DNA of 55,759 nt from an uncultured Chthonomonas sp. (GTDB lineage Bacteria; Armatimonadota; Chthonomonadetes; Chthonomonadales; Chthonomonadaceae): NCBI GenBank assembly GCA_903859705.1, contig CAIONQ010000028.1:1-55759 (forward strand), in the 5' to 3' direction. A program made the translations under genes and the position numbers. Below, piece by piece: positions 1 to 8,458 of this stretch; position 1 is the first letter of the stretch, and every line of letters begins with the position of its first letter. The notes beneath the pieces were generated by a model. The model saw only the letters and a program-made list of their open reading frames with translations. It had not been told where the DNA came from and ran no database searches.

Positions 1-126
1 ACGACCTGAAACGGCAGGAAAAACGAGCGATGGAAGTGAATTCTGCATTGAGAGCGTCCTCTTGTCTGATGATGGATTCGACACCTAACATTTAGACAAA
101 GTGCGCTCTCTTTCCTCATAACATGA

Positions 127-462
127 ATAATTCAGGCTAAGTCAGAAGGCGGCAATTGGAGGATCCACATCTGTCACAATGCATGGAAGAACTCGGCAAA
201 ATGCTCCATCGACTGTGTATTGATGCACGAAATAATTCATACTTGCAGTATAAAGCATTTTGGCAATAATAATGGCCCGGGTAAATCAAACGGAAACTTG
301 GTCGAGGACTGTCAGTGTTTTAACTGTATTCGAAAAGGTAACAAAAGCTGTGATGGCAACTGGTCGCCTTCAGATGATACGGCAAGCCGAGTTGGTATTA
401 ATGGTTGCAATCAGGTAGCCGGCTCACGCACAGCAAAGCCATGCGGAAAGTCGATCGCGTGA
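127..462 (+). pseudogene. Cysteine-rich HExxH fragment, possible orphan toxin tip (RHS/polymorphic-toxin C-terminus type)
   Basis: An open frame of 111 codons runs from just after an in-frame TGA (124-126) to a TGA at 460-462. It has no convincing start codon; the first candidates are TTG 220 and ATG 223, inside the motif. It encodes about ten cysteines and the segment CSIDCVLMHEIIHTC, which combines a zincin HExxH motif with flanking cysteines in the C...C...HE..H...C arrangement I associate with metalloprotease-like tips of RHS-type toxins. The stop overlaps the ATG of the ankyrin gene by one base (TGATG), as in coupled toxin-immunity pairs. The absence of a start and of an upstream RHS core suggests a displaced or truncated toxin end. 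The frame and cysteine pattern are seen directly; the toxin role is inference. Positions 1-126 hold two other short open frames that I cannot identify. Confidence 0.4.
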
Positions 463-1349
463 TGTCATCAAACGCCACGAGATGGAGAATCGGTTTGGGC
501 GTACAAAAGTACAACCTTCATAAGCGATGGTATTGTATAAGGTATTGCACCGTAGTCATAATGGGAGCTTTGCTATGGTTCACGCACGAAAGGTTGCGCA
601 AACACGATGCCAGTCAGGGGTTAGTTGAAGCAGTCAGATTACGCAACTACAGCGCCGTGACAGCGATGATCAATGTAGGTGCTGACGTTAATTGGGCGCC
701 AGTCGACCAGAAGGCTGTCACCTCGAATCCACTGGACTATTTCCGTCATTTGTTTAATCATCGGTCGGCTACGAGATCTCCAAGGGGACCAACGCCGCTC
801 ATGATAGCTGCAGGTTATGAAGAATACAGCCAATATAAGTCAGTGATTCTGCCAAATCTTGATATAGTTAGAGTCCTTATGGCGCACGGAGCAGACCCGA
901 ATAGCTCGGATTCACGTGGTGTTACGGCGTTCATGGTGTTGGCGTGGAAAAGCGCCTATTTTGAACGATATGTGAAACAACACCGTATGAAAAGCACGGA
1001 TGATCCACTGTCAGCCTTTGAATTGATAGTGGGGCACGGCGCAAAAACAGAAGCGAAGGATTCGCGTGGATACACAGCATTGTTCGGTGCAGAACCGAGA
1101 TATGCATTGGTACTTTTAGCCCACGGCGCCAACGTTAACGCACGAGGCGGCGGTGGAGAAACGCCGCTAACATGCGCTGCTTTTAACGGAAACATCGACT
1201 ACTGCAAATTTCTGATAGAACACGGCGCATATACCGAACTTAAGGACAATTGTGGCAAGAAGCCGGTTGACTATGCAAACGAAATGATGGAACGGGGCGA
1301 GAACTTTAGACAAGCGTACGTTTTCCTGCGGGCTCACACCAGTCCGTAA
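462..1349 (+). CDS. Membrane-anchored ankyrin-repeat protein (possible immunity protein)
   Basis: 295-residue protein if started at ATG 462, which overlaps the preceding frame's TGA; in-frame starts at 405 and 441 would add 19 or 7 residues. A basic N-terminus is followed by one hydrophobic segment near residues 28-45 (IRYCTVVIMGALLWF), then ankyrin-type repeats with recurring (V/A)xxHGAxxN/E and GxTAL/GETPL turns. Examples are VLMAHGADPNSSDSRG, LLAHGANVNARGGGGETPL and LIEHGAYTELKDNCG. Ankyrin repeats mediate protein-protein contacts, and ankyrin proteins are known among immunity proteins of polymorphic toxins. Here the overlap with the upstream Cys-rich HExxH fragment suggests that role, with neutralisation at the membrane. 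An unrelated scaffolding role is equally possible. The repeat family is clear; the function is inferred from context. Confidence 0.75.
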   Translation: MSSNATRWRIGLGVQKYNLHKRWYCIRYCTVVIMGALLWFTHERLRKHDASQGLVEAVRLRNYSAVTAMINVGADVNWAPVDQKAVTSNPLDYFRHLFNHRSATRSPRGPTPLMIAAGYEEYSQYKSVILPNLDIVRVLMAHGADPNSSDSRGVTAFMVLAWKSAYFERYVKQHRMKSTDDPLSAFELIVGHGAKTEAKDSRGYTALFGAEPRYALVLLAHGANVNARGGGGETPLTCAAFNGNIDYCKFLIEHGAYTELKDNCGKKPVDYANEMMERGENFRQAYVFLRAHTSP

Positions 1350-1382
1350 ATTACAGATGATCAAAGTTCGTGCCGACATCAT

Positions 1383-1745
1383 CAGCGGCCGAACACATTG
1401 ACTGTCTTAACCTCGCCGTTGGGTAGAGGTGTGGGGGTGCTGGAAGGTGGTGGGCCTCTCCTAACCTCTCCCCGATGGCTCGTTCCTCGCCGTGAGAGGA
1501 AGTTATGGCGGCAACGGTACCGTTTGGATGGAGGGCTGGAAGAATATGAAGAGCAATTTCTACCGCGCTACGCAGAAAAGAACTGGCGGAGCCAGGAGTC
1601 GGGGGTCAGGAGTCAGGGACAATGCGCGCCTGCCGGTAGTGTACGGCGACTTCACCGATAGCACGGGCGGGGACAAGCCACCGCCCCGGTCTGTAAGGCG
1701 ATATTTAGCGTAGATAAGTGATATTAACTCGTAACCGTTGGGCCT
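1383..1745. repeat. Non-coding repeat debris between the ankyrin gene and the nuo terminator
   Basis: No credible gene lies between 1350 and 1907. The stretch is built from short repeats: GGGCCTCTCCTAACCT occurs at about 1452 and again near 1739, and two near-identical GTCAGGAGTC-type blocks lie side by side at about 1595-1620. The 17-mer GCAATTTCTACCGCGCT at 1553-1569 is the exact reverse complement of a core found repeatedly in the tandem array at 41.2-42.0 kb. Open frames here (1398-1661, 1492-1713) have no recognisable protein features. I read this as dispersed intergenic repeat sequence. Confidence 0.55.
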
Positions 1746-1845
1746 CTCCTAACCTTAATTCAGGCTTTGAGCACAAGCGAGTTACAATTACAACAGTCTG
1801 CAAATTGGGGACTGTGTGGCCTCGCTGGCCGTTAGTCAAAAGTTG

Positions 1846-1889
1846 CCGCCAGCCGCAGGGCTCCTGCAGGCTGGCGGTTTTATTTTTGT
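1846..1889 (+). terminator. Rho-independent terminator, strong on the + strand
   Basis: A perfect 9-bp stem CCGCCAGCC (1846-1854) / GGCTGGCGG (1869-1877), with a further GCAGG/CCTGC pairing inside, is followed on the + strand by TTTTATTTTTGTT. On the minus strand the same hairpin is followed only by a short TTTT a few bases later, so it may also help end the nuo transcript. The + strand orientation implies a rightward transcript ending here, either a long ankyrin mRNA or a small RNA. Confidence 0.75.
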
Positions 1890-1907
1890 TAGTAGATTGA
1901 CTTATGG

Positions 1908-3416
1908 TTAAGGCCTTAAGTGCGGACTTGATACATCGGAGGCTGCCACCACTGGTGCCGCTTCGCGCTGGTGCGCAACACTTGTTACCTGCACTGCAGA
2001 GGCTGCAGCTTCGCCCATGGTTACAAACGGCCTGGGGTAGATGCCTATAGCAAGGATTGCGGCGGTACACAGCGATATCGCCATCACAATTGCCGGGGCA
2101 ACGGTTATCTTACGGTCGTCTTCAGGATCCAGCAGGTATATCTGCCGTACCACCATCAGGTAATAGTACAGTGCTGCCACGCTGGTTAGCGCACCTATCA
2201 GCACCAGGCATCGCTGGCCACCATCCCATGCTGCGGTAAACAGGTAGAGCTTGCCGACAAAGCCTGCCAGTGGGGGAATTCCACCCAGCGAGAACATGAC
2301 CACCACCGCGCAGAATGCCAGTGTTGGGCGGCGGCGATGCAGGCCGCGCAGTGCAGATATCTGATCCGAACCCGTGGCATCGTGTATAGCCTGCGCAACA
2401 AGGAAGGCTGCAACGTTGGTAAATGCGTACAACAGCAGATACATAAGTGCCGAGCTTATGGTTTTGCTGGTTGCTGAGCCCGCCGCAAGCGCAGTAAGTA
2501 TGTAGCCGCTTTGCGCCACTCCAGAGTAGCCCAGCATTCTCTTAAAGTTCTTCTGGGAGAGTGCAGAGAGGTTGCCGACTATCATCGAGATGGCGGAGAG
2601 TACTATCAGCAGTGTGCTAATGGTACGATCTTCGGGCACCTGTACCGAACCCAGAAAGCGCAGAAGCGCAGCAAAGCCACCGGCCTTAGATGCCGTAGAG
2701 AGGAAAGCCGTAACCAGGCTGGGGGCTCCTTCATAAACATCAGGGGCCCACAGGTGGAACGGCACCGCTGCCACCTTAAAGGCCAGCCCGGCAACTATAA
2801 AGGTGATGCCGAAGTACAGCGCGGCAGATGCCCCGGCCGCGTGAGGATGTGACATGGCGGCAGACATCTCGAAGAACTGAGTGGTGCCGAGCACACCGTA
2901 CACAATGCTCGCGCCATACAGCACCACTGCAGAGGCCACCGAACCAAGGATGAGCAGCTTGAGGGCTGCTTCTGCCGAGCGCTTTTCACGTTTGGAGAAA
3001 CCTGCCAGCGCAAACAGCGCAATGGTAGAGAGTTCCAGGCCAAGGTACATCGTAAGTAGGCCGCCAGATGCACCCATCAGCATCAAACCGACCGTACTCA
3101 GTGTAAGCAACGCGTAAAACTCGCCAGCGAAGGCCGTTCTGTGCTCTTCTGCGGTTGAGGCAATGCTAATGATTGCCAGCGCCGCAAGGAAGATTACGTT
3201 GCAGGCCTTTGAAAATGCATCCAGCCTGAGCATCCCAAGCCAGGGTGTGGCTTCCGGGCTCTGCGAGCTGATGAATAGCGCAAGGCCAGCACCTATGGCC
3301 GTTATCCACCCCAGGGCACCGCTGCGGCGTGCCGCAGGCACCGTGCCGAGCAGGGCTACTGCCAGCGCCAGGATGGTTAGTAAAGCGTAGGGCGCGAGTG
3401 GTCTGTAGTCTGTCAT
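1908..3416 (-). CDS. nuoN: NADH-quinone oxidoreductase subunit N
   Basis: Membrane antiporter-like subunit of complex I, 502 residues, about the usual length. Roughly 14 hydrophobic segments are visible. The Proton_antipo_M core includes GLAFKVAAVPFHLWAPDVYE, the family signature around the TM7 lysine and the following helix, and the loop PLAGFVGKLYLF. It is the last gene of the nuo run and its start overlaps the nuoM stop by 4 bases (ATGA), so translation is probably coupled. NuoN carries one of the proton channels of the membrane arm. The C-terminus has an Ala/Val-rich tail after the last helix. No separate promoter is apparent. Confidence 0.95.
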   Translation of the reverse strand: MTDYRPLAPYALLTILALAVALLGTVPAARRSGALGWITAIGAGLALFISSQSPEATPWLGMLRLDAFSKACNVIFLAALAIISIASTAEEHRTAFAGEFYALLTLSTVGLMLMGASGGLLTMYLGLELSTIALFALAGFSKREKRSAEAALKLLILGSVASAVVLYGASIVYGVLGTTQFFEMSAAMSHPHAAGASAALYFGITFIVAGLAFKVAAVPFHLWAPDVYEGAPSLVTAFLSTASKAGGFAALLRFLGSVQVPEDRTISTLLIVLSAISMIVGNLSALSQKNFKRMLGYSGVAQSGYILTALAAGSATSKTISSALMYLLLYAFTNVAAFLVAQAIHDATGSDQISALRGLHRRRPTLAFCAVVVMFSLGGIPPLAGFVGKLYLFTAAWDGGQRCLVLIGALTSVAALYYYLMVVRQIYLLDPEDDRKITVAPAIVMAISLCTAAILAIGIYPRPFVTMGEAAASAVQVTSVAHQREAAPVVAASDVSSPHLRP

Positions 3417-5011
3417 CGCGTCAGCCCTCGGTTTCTATCGTTATTTGTTTCGGAATTTGCCGCGTGTACCGATGGTGTTAACAGCGCTGCCAGCGGGTGG
3501 GTTGCATCGGCTACATGCTGCCTTCGCGCCTGCTCTATCACATCCGGGCGCTGCGTTGTGCGCCAGCCAATATCAATCAGGTCTACAAACGGTTTGGGGT
3601 ACAGGCCAATGCCGATCAGGCAGCAGGCAAGCACACTAATCGCCACGCGCTCGGTTGTGCGTGCATCTGGCAATTCATGATAATCTTCTGGATTGAACTG
3701 CCCGAAGAAGATCTTCTGCATCATGCGCAGTACGTATACTGCGGTTACAACTATGCCAAGGATAGCGATAAGCGCCAGCGCCGGGTAGCGCAGCCACATG
3801 CCGTAGAAGCATAGGAACTCAGCGATAAACCCGCTGGTTGCCGGCAGCCCGAAGGAGGCGAGGCCACCCACCGTCATACACACGGCCACTATCGGCATCT
3901 TTGTTGCGAAACCACCCATCTTTGCGACTATGCGCGTATGGGCTCGCTCGTAGATCAGGCCAACGCAGGCAAAGAAGAGGCCAGTCATTACTCCGTGAGA
4001 TACCATCTGCATCACGGCGCCGTTTATGCCCACCGGATTGAGCGATGCCAACCCTAGCATCACCATTCCCATGTGTGAAACGCTGGAGTAGGCGATGATG
4101 TACTTTAGGTCTGTTTGCCCCATGGCCGAAATTGCACCGTAAAGCACATTGATGGTGGCAATGCAGGCCATTACAAATGACCAGTCTTGCGCGCCCTGAG
4201 GAAGCATCTGAATTCCCAGCCGAAGCACGCCATAGGCACCAAGCTTCATCAGCACGCCAGCATGCAGCATAGAAACGGCAGTGGGTGCAGAAGCATGGCC
4301 ATCTGGCGACCATGTGTGCAGCGGAAAGATACCGGCCAGGATGCCGAAGCCAACGTACACCGCAAAGAAAGCCCAGTGTTGGAATCCGGCATCAAACTTA
4401 GTTCTTGCCAGAGCATCCATATCAAAGGTGTGTACGGTTGAGTAGCTGTACATCCCCAGTATGGCAACCAGTATGAATGCACTGCCCGCCATTAGCATCA
4501 GGGTGAGCTTCATTGCAGAGTACTCTTTTGTTCTGCCCTGAGAGCTTGTGCCCCACACGCCAATTAACAGGTACATTGGCAAAACGGCAATCTCATAAAA
4601 CAGGAACAGAAAGAAGAGATCTCTTGCTGCAAACACACCGAACACGCCGCCTACAAGTAGTAGCAGCAGCGAGAGGAACTCTTTGGTGCGATCTGGCCTT
4701 GTCCAGGATGCGAAAACACCACCCGTGATTAGCACCGCAGTAAGCAGAATAAGCACCACGCTAATTCCGTCTGCCGCCACATGGTAACGAATGCCGAGCG
4801 TAGGTACCCAGGCAAAATCCTGAACAAACTGGTAGCCGCCTTTTGCACGGTCGTAATTAAGGCATAGCAGGATGGCGGGCGGCAGGGTTATGGCCGCACC
4901 GGCCAGGGCCACCAGCCGAATGGCCAGCCCCTGCTTTTCGGGAATTAATAGCAGGATCACCGCGGCGAGCATCGGCGCGAGGATCGTGATGGTTAGAAGC
5001 CACTCATTCAT
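3413..5011 (-). CDS. nuoM: NADH-quinone oxidoreductase subunit M
   Basis: Membrane proton-channel subunit, 532 residues. The antiporter signature FPLHTWSPDGHASAPTAVSM, followed by LHAGVLMKLGAYGVLR, is typical of NuoM, and LFYEIAVLPMYLLIG contains the conserved TM5 glutamate. The C-terminal end (residues about 495-532) is hydrophilic. The gene lies between nuoL (6-base gap) and nuoN (4-base overlap), all on the minus strand, in the canonical L-M-N order. In complex I this subunit couples quinone reduction to proton pumping. No motif appears to be missing. Confidence 0.95.
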   Translation of the reverse strand: MNEWLLTITILAPMLAAVILLLIPEKQGLAIRLVALAGAAITLPPAILLCLNYDRAKGGYQFVQDFAWVPTLGIRYHVAADGISVVLILLTAVLITGGVFASWTRPDRTKEFLSLLLLLVGGVFGVFAARDLFFLFLFYEIAVLPMYLLIGVWGTSSQGRTKEYSAMKLTLMLMAGSAFILVAILGMYSYSTVHTFDMDALARTKFDAGFQHWAFFAVYVGFGILAGIFPLHTWSPDGHASAPTAVSMLHAGVLMKLGAYGVLRLGIQMLPQGAQDWSFVMACIATINVLYGAISAMGQTDLKYIIAYSSVSHMGMVMLGLASLNPVGINGAVMQMVSHGVMTGLFFACVGLIYERAHTRIVAKMGGFATKMPIVAVCMTVGGLASFGLPATSGFIAEFLCFYGMWLRYPALALIAILGIVVTAVYVLRMMQKIFFGQFNPEDYHELPDARTTERVAISVLACCLIGIGLYPKPFVDLIDIGWRTTQRPDVIEQARRQHVADATHPLAALLTPSVHAANSETNNDRNRGLTR

Positions 5012-5017
5012 GGTCGT

Positions 5018-6955
5018 TTACCGTCCTCCGCCCTGTGTAATCGCCATCGCCAGTGCGATAATCAGCAGGCAGGCCATTACAACAGTGGTATACATCTGCG
5101 CCTGGCCAGTGGCGGTTCGTCGCAATCGATCACCGCTCCATCCGCAGGCATGCCCTATGGCATCCATGGCTCCATCGATGAATTTGCGATCAAACCAGGC
5201 AATTCCGCGGCCCAGTGCCAGGGCTCCGGCAGCAGCAACGCTGCCCCAGAAGGCATCGATAAACCACAGATTAGCAAAGAGCGTGTACCCGGGGACCTTT
5301 GTAATAGGGTCCACCGCTTTCGGCGTTCTATACATGCTCCAGCCCAGCAGCGCGCCGCCAACACCACATGCAATTGCAAGTGCCACCAGCCACAGCACCA
5401 CAGGCTCTGGAGCGCCTTCCGCACCGCCATTTAAGAAGGTGGTAAAGCGCTCGCCAGAATGCAGGAACCAGCCAATTCCCAGCGAGAACAGGGCGAGGAT
5501 CGCGAGCGGGGTGGTCATTACCACCGGACCTTCGTGCGCATGTGCGGCCGTTTCCGAGCGGGATTCGCCGGAGAATGTTAGCATCCACATGCGTATGCTG
5601 TAGAACGCTGTAAGCGCGGCAACAATCAGCGCAACAATCAGGCCAACTTTTGCCATGGGGTTGGGGCTGGCGAGCGCCGCTCCCAGAATGGCATCTTTGC
5701 TCCAGAACCCACTTAGTGGTGGAATGCCAGCCAGGGCCAGCGCACCAATAAGGCAGGTTGCCGAGGTAATGCGCATCTTTTTGCCAAGGCCGCCCATGCC
5801 GCTCATATCATTAGGGTTGGCTGCGTGGTGCATGGCATGGATTACAGAGCCTGCGGTTAGGAAGAGCAGGGCCTTAAACATAGCATGCGTCACCAGGTGA
5901 AACAGCCCCGCATCCCGGCTGCCACAGCCCAGCGCAATAAACATATATCCCAGCTGGCTGATGGTGGAGTAGGCCATCACCTTCTTGATATCTGTTTGCA
6001 CCATGGCAATAGTGGCCGCTATCAGTGCGGTGATAGATCCCACCAGAATAATCACATCCTGCACAACCACACTGGCCTGAAAAATCGGCAGCAGGCGCGC
6101 AACCATGTACACTCCGGCAGCTACCATGGTTGCTGCATGGATAAGAGCTGATACCGGGGTTGGGCCTTCCATTGCATCCGGCAGCCACACATGCAGCGGA
6201 AACTGCGCAGATTTGCCGATTGCTCCACAGAACAGAAGTAGCGGCGCAACTATTAAAAAGGCCTGGGTAGAGAGCAGGGGAATGCTTAGCGCCTGTCCGC
6301 CGGCTGCGGCGGTTACCGCATGCTGAACTTCTGTGAATTGAAAGCTGCCCGCGGCGGAAACCATTAGCAGCACGCCAAGAAAGAAGCCTACATCACCAAA
6401 GCGCGTAACAATAAATGCCTTTTTTGCTGCATCCGATGCAGACTTTTTGCTCCACCAGAAGCCAATTAGCAGGTAGCTGCAGATGCCCACCAGTTCCCAG
6501 CATACATACAGCTGAAACAGGTTATCCGCAAGCACCAGGCCAAGCATTGAGCTGGTGAACAGCGAGAGGCACGCAAAATACCGGGCGTAAGCGGGCTCTG
6601 TTTTCATATACCCCGTGGAGTATATCTGCACGAGAGTGCTCACCAGGCAAACCACTGCAAGCATCATCCAGGCCATGGCGTCTATGTGAACGCTAAGCGC
6701 GATGGTAACGCCATGCGGTATGGAAAGCCAGGCGTAGTGCGCAGAGGCTGGTACCGCCCCGGCAGCCGGGAAGTGGGCTGCCGTAATACCGGCGCTTATC
6801 AGGGTTGCAATGAGGGTTATAAACGGAGCTGCAGCGCGCATGCGCCCAGTAATCGCCAGTACTGCGCAAAGCGCAGCCGCGATCATGGGAGCCAGCGGCA
6901 GAAGCCACAATGGCAGGGCACCGAGTGCATTCAATGTTGGCCCTATCCTTTCCAC
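5018..6955 (-). CDS. nuoL: NADH-quinone oxidoreductase subunit L
   Basis: Distal proton-channel subunit of the membrane arm, 645 residues. It has an N-terminal Proton_antipo_N region (STGYMKTEPAYARYFA, LFQLYVCWELVGICSYLLIG) and a Proton_antipo_M core containing AQFPLHVWLPDAMEGPTPVS and ALIHAATMVAAGVYMVAR. The C-terminal extension holds the region expected for the lateral helix and final TM segment. Length fits NuoL rather than the shorter Mrp/Hyf relatives, and its place between nuoK (37-base gap) and nuoM (6-base gap) is canonical. Confidence 0.95.
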   Translation of the reverse strand: MERIGPTLNALGALPLWLLPLAPMIAAALCAVLAITGRMRAAAPFITLIATLISAGITAAHFPAAGAVPASAHYAWLSIPHGVTIALSVHIDAMAWMMLAVVCLVSTLVQIYSTGYMKTEPAYARYFACLSLFTSSMLGLVLADNLFQLYVCWELVGICSYLLIGFWWSKKSASDAAKKAFIVTRFGDVGFFLGVLLMVSAAGSFQFTEVQHAVTAAAGGQALSIPLLSTQAFLIVAPLLLFCGAIGKSAQFPLHVWLPDAMEGPTPVSALIHAATMVAAGVYMVARLLPIFQASVVVQDVIILVGSITALIAATIAMVQTDIKKVMAYSTISQLGYMFIALGCGSRDAGLFHLVTHAMFKALLFLTAGSVIHAMHHAANPNDMSGMGGLGKKMRITSATCLIGALALAGIPPLSGFWSKDAILGAALASPNPMAKVGLIVALIVAALTAFYSIRMWMLTFSGESRSETAAHAHEGPVVMTTPLAILALFSLGIGWFLHSGERFTTFLNGGAEGAPEPVVLWLVALAIACGVGGALLGWSMYRTPKAVDPITKVPGYTLFANLWFIDAFWGSVAAAGALALGRGIAWFDRKFIDGAMDAIGHACGWSGDRLRRTATGQAQMYTTVVMACLLIIALAMAITQGGGR

Positions 6956-6992
6956 TGGGTAGGCAGTAGGTTGCAGAGCAAGCTCTGGCCCA

Positions 6993-7298
6993 TCAGCCCT
7001 TCAAACTGTCTGCGCGGTCGACCTCGATCGCGCCGAAATCTCGATAAATGTTCAGCACCACGGCCAGCCCAATAGCGGCATCGGCGGCGGCAACCGTTAG
7101 CCCAACCAGAACAAACACCTGAGGCTCTACTGCAACGGGGTGCAGAAATCGCCAGAAGGCAAGAAAGTTAAGGTTGGCGGCATTCAGCATCAGCTCTATG
7201 CCCATCAGCACCGCAATGGCGTTTCTGCGGGTGATTACGCCATAGGTGCCTACGGCAAATAGCAATGCGCTGATAGTTAGGAAGCCGGTTAGTCCCAT
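6993..7298 (-). CDS. nuoK: NADH-quinone oxidoreductase subunit K
   Basis: Small three-helix membrane subunit of complex I, 101 residues, the standard length. The second helix contains the conserved glutamate in GIELMLNAANLNFLAF, part of the proton-translocation path, and the third helix region (VGLTVAAADAAIGLAVVLNI) carries the usual alanine/glycine-rich pattern. It sits 9 bases downstream of nuoJ and 37 bases upstream of nuoL. No anomalies. Confidence 0.94.
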   Translation of the reverse strand: MGLTGFLTISALLFAVGTYGVITRRNAIAVLMGIELMLNAANLNFLAFWRFLHPVAVEPQVFVLVGLTVAAADAAIGLAVVLNIYRDFGAIEVDRADSLKG

Positions 7299-7307
7299 TT
7301 CGGTATC

Positions 7308-7871
7308 CTACTCTCCACCGGCCGTGCCGGAAGTAAGATCGGCAAGAGGCGCCGGTTCAGGAACAGGGCCACGGTCCGATTTGGCAAGTACAATTGCGCC
7401 TATAAGCGCCGCAAGCAGCAGCAGGGAAGCCACTTCAAACGGCACGGCATAGTTCTGGATTAGAGCATTGCCCAGCGCTTCGGTTTGTACGCCGGCAGGT
7501 TTAGGAGTATCCGTAGTAATGGCCCACGGGTGTTTCACCAGAATAAACGTAGAGCCAGCGGCAAACGCGGTGCAAACCAGTGCTGCAACCGGTTTGAGGC
7601 GGTTGGACTGGGATTCTGTTGGGTTCATTGCGTTGCGTGTAAGCATAAGTGCAAACAGAACCAGCACCAGAATGGCGCCTGCGTATATCAGCAGCTGGGT
7701 AACAAAGAAGAAGTGCGCTTCCAGTGCTGCATACAGCCCGGCCACGCCCAGAAAACAGGGCAACAGCCAGAAGCCGGCATGTACAATGCTGCGCGAGTTA
7801 ACCACAAACAGTGCTGGCACCAGGGTTAGCACGCCAAGGCTGATAAATACGAGGAGTGATGCGGTATCCAC
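7308..7871 (-). CDS. nuoJ: NADH-quinone oxidoreductase subunit J
   Basis: Membrane subunit with five hydrophobic segments, 187 residues. The characteristic stretch AHFFFVTQLLIYAGAILVLVL (helix 3, pi-bulge region) is present, preceded by HAGFWLLPCFLGVAGLYAAL and followed by the variable region and a final helix LLLLAALIGAIVLAKS. It follows nuoI with a 2-base gap and precedes nuoK by 9 bases. It belongs to the junction of the membrane and peripheral arms. Confidence 0.93.
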   Translation of the reverse strand: MDTASLLVFISLGVLTLVPALFVVNSRSIVHAGFWLLPCFLGVAGLYAALEAHFFFVTQLLIYAGAILVLVLFALMLTRNAMNPTESQSNRLKPVAALVCTAFAAGSTFILVKHPWAITTDTPKPAGVQTEALGNALIQNYAVPFEVASLLLLAALIGAIVLAKSDRGPVPEPAPLADLTSGTAGGE

Positions 7872-7873
7872 GA

Positions 7874-8437
7874 TCAGGCCCCCTCCTTAGGGGCATGTGC
7901 CGCCCCATGCCCGCCGCTTTCGCCCGCTGCAGCAGCCTTCGCGGCCTTCTCTGCAGCCTCGGCGGCAAGCGCGGTTGATATGGTGTTGTAGTTCTTTTCG
8001 GCTGCGGCCGCGCCGCCCTGCGCCAGGCTGGTTAGCGGGAATACGCATACGTTTCTATCGGTAGAGGCCAGTTCAAACTGTGTTGTCATCTCGATGGCTT
8101 CAAACGGGCAGGCCTCTACGCACAGGTTGCAGAACATGCAGCGGCCCAGGTCCATCTGGAAATCCTGTATGCCGCCATGTTTGCCTGCCCCCAGCTTTGT
8201 TAATGTAATAACATTGGTGGGGCACGCCTGAATACACAGCGTGCAGCCGGTGCAGTTTAATCGGCCGTTGGCTTCGTTAAATGGCAGCACAAACAGCCCC
8301 CGGTAACGGGGCGCCACATCGGCCTTTTCGTAAGGGTAGAGTACGGTGGTCTTATCTCTTCCCAGGTTGGCTCCAGTGATCTTCATGCCGCGCAGGAAGC
8401 TCATGAAACCGCTGAATAGATCTTGAATGGTGTTCAT
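7874..8437 (-). CDS. nuoI: NADH-quinone oxidoreductase subunit I (8Fe ferredoxin subunit)
   Basis: Peripheral-arm subunit, 187 residues, with two [4Fe-4S] motifs: CTGCTLCIQACPTNVI and CMFCNLCVEACPFEAIEM, both complete with the CxxCxxCxxxCP spacing (clusters N6a/N6b). The last ~40 residues are a low-complexity Ala/Glu/Lys tail (AAEAAEKAAKAAAA) ending in a Gly-His segment, longer than in many homologues. In an enzyme without NuoEFG, these clusters with N2 in NuoB would be the only chain to quinone, and NuoI or the face normally covered by NuoG is a likely entry point for ferredoxin (inference). Confidence 0.95.
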   Translation of the reverse strand: MNTIQDLFSGFMSFLRGMKITGANLGRDKTTVLYPYEKADVAPRYRGLFVLPFNEANGRLNCTGCTLCIQACPTNVITLTKLGAGKHGGIQDFQMDLGRCMFCNLCVEACPFEAIEMTTQFELASTDRNVCVFPLTSLAQGGAAAAEKNYNTISTALAAEAAEKAAKAAAAGESGGHGAAHAPKEGA

Positions 8438-8458
8438 GGTGTGATCTCCTGCAATCTG

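Noticed and set aside
1-126. C-terminus of an RHS core leading to the toxin fragment
   Set aside because: Frames 2 and 3 are open for 28-30 codons but show no RHS/YD or DPxGL motif, and the Cys-rich frame is closed by a TGA at 124.
1398-1713. Two overlapping open frames after the ankyrin gene
   Set aside because: They run through repetitive sequence, have no signal, motif or ribosome site, and lie in a non-coding repeat region.
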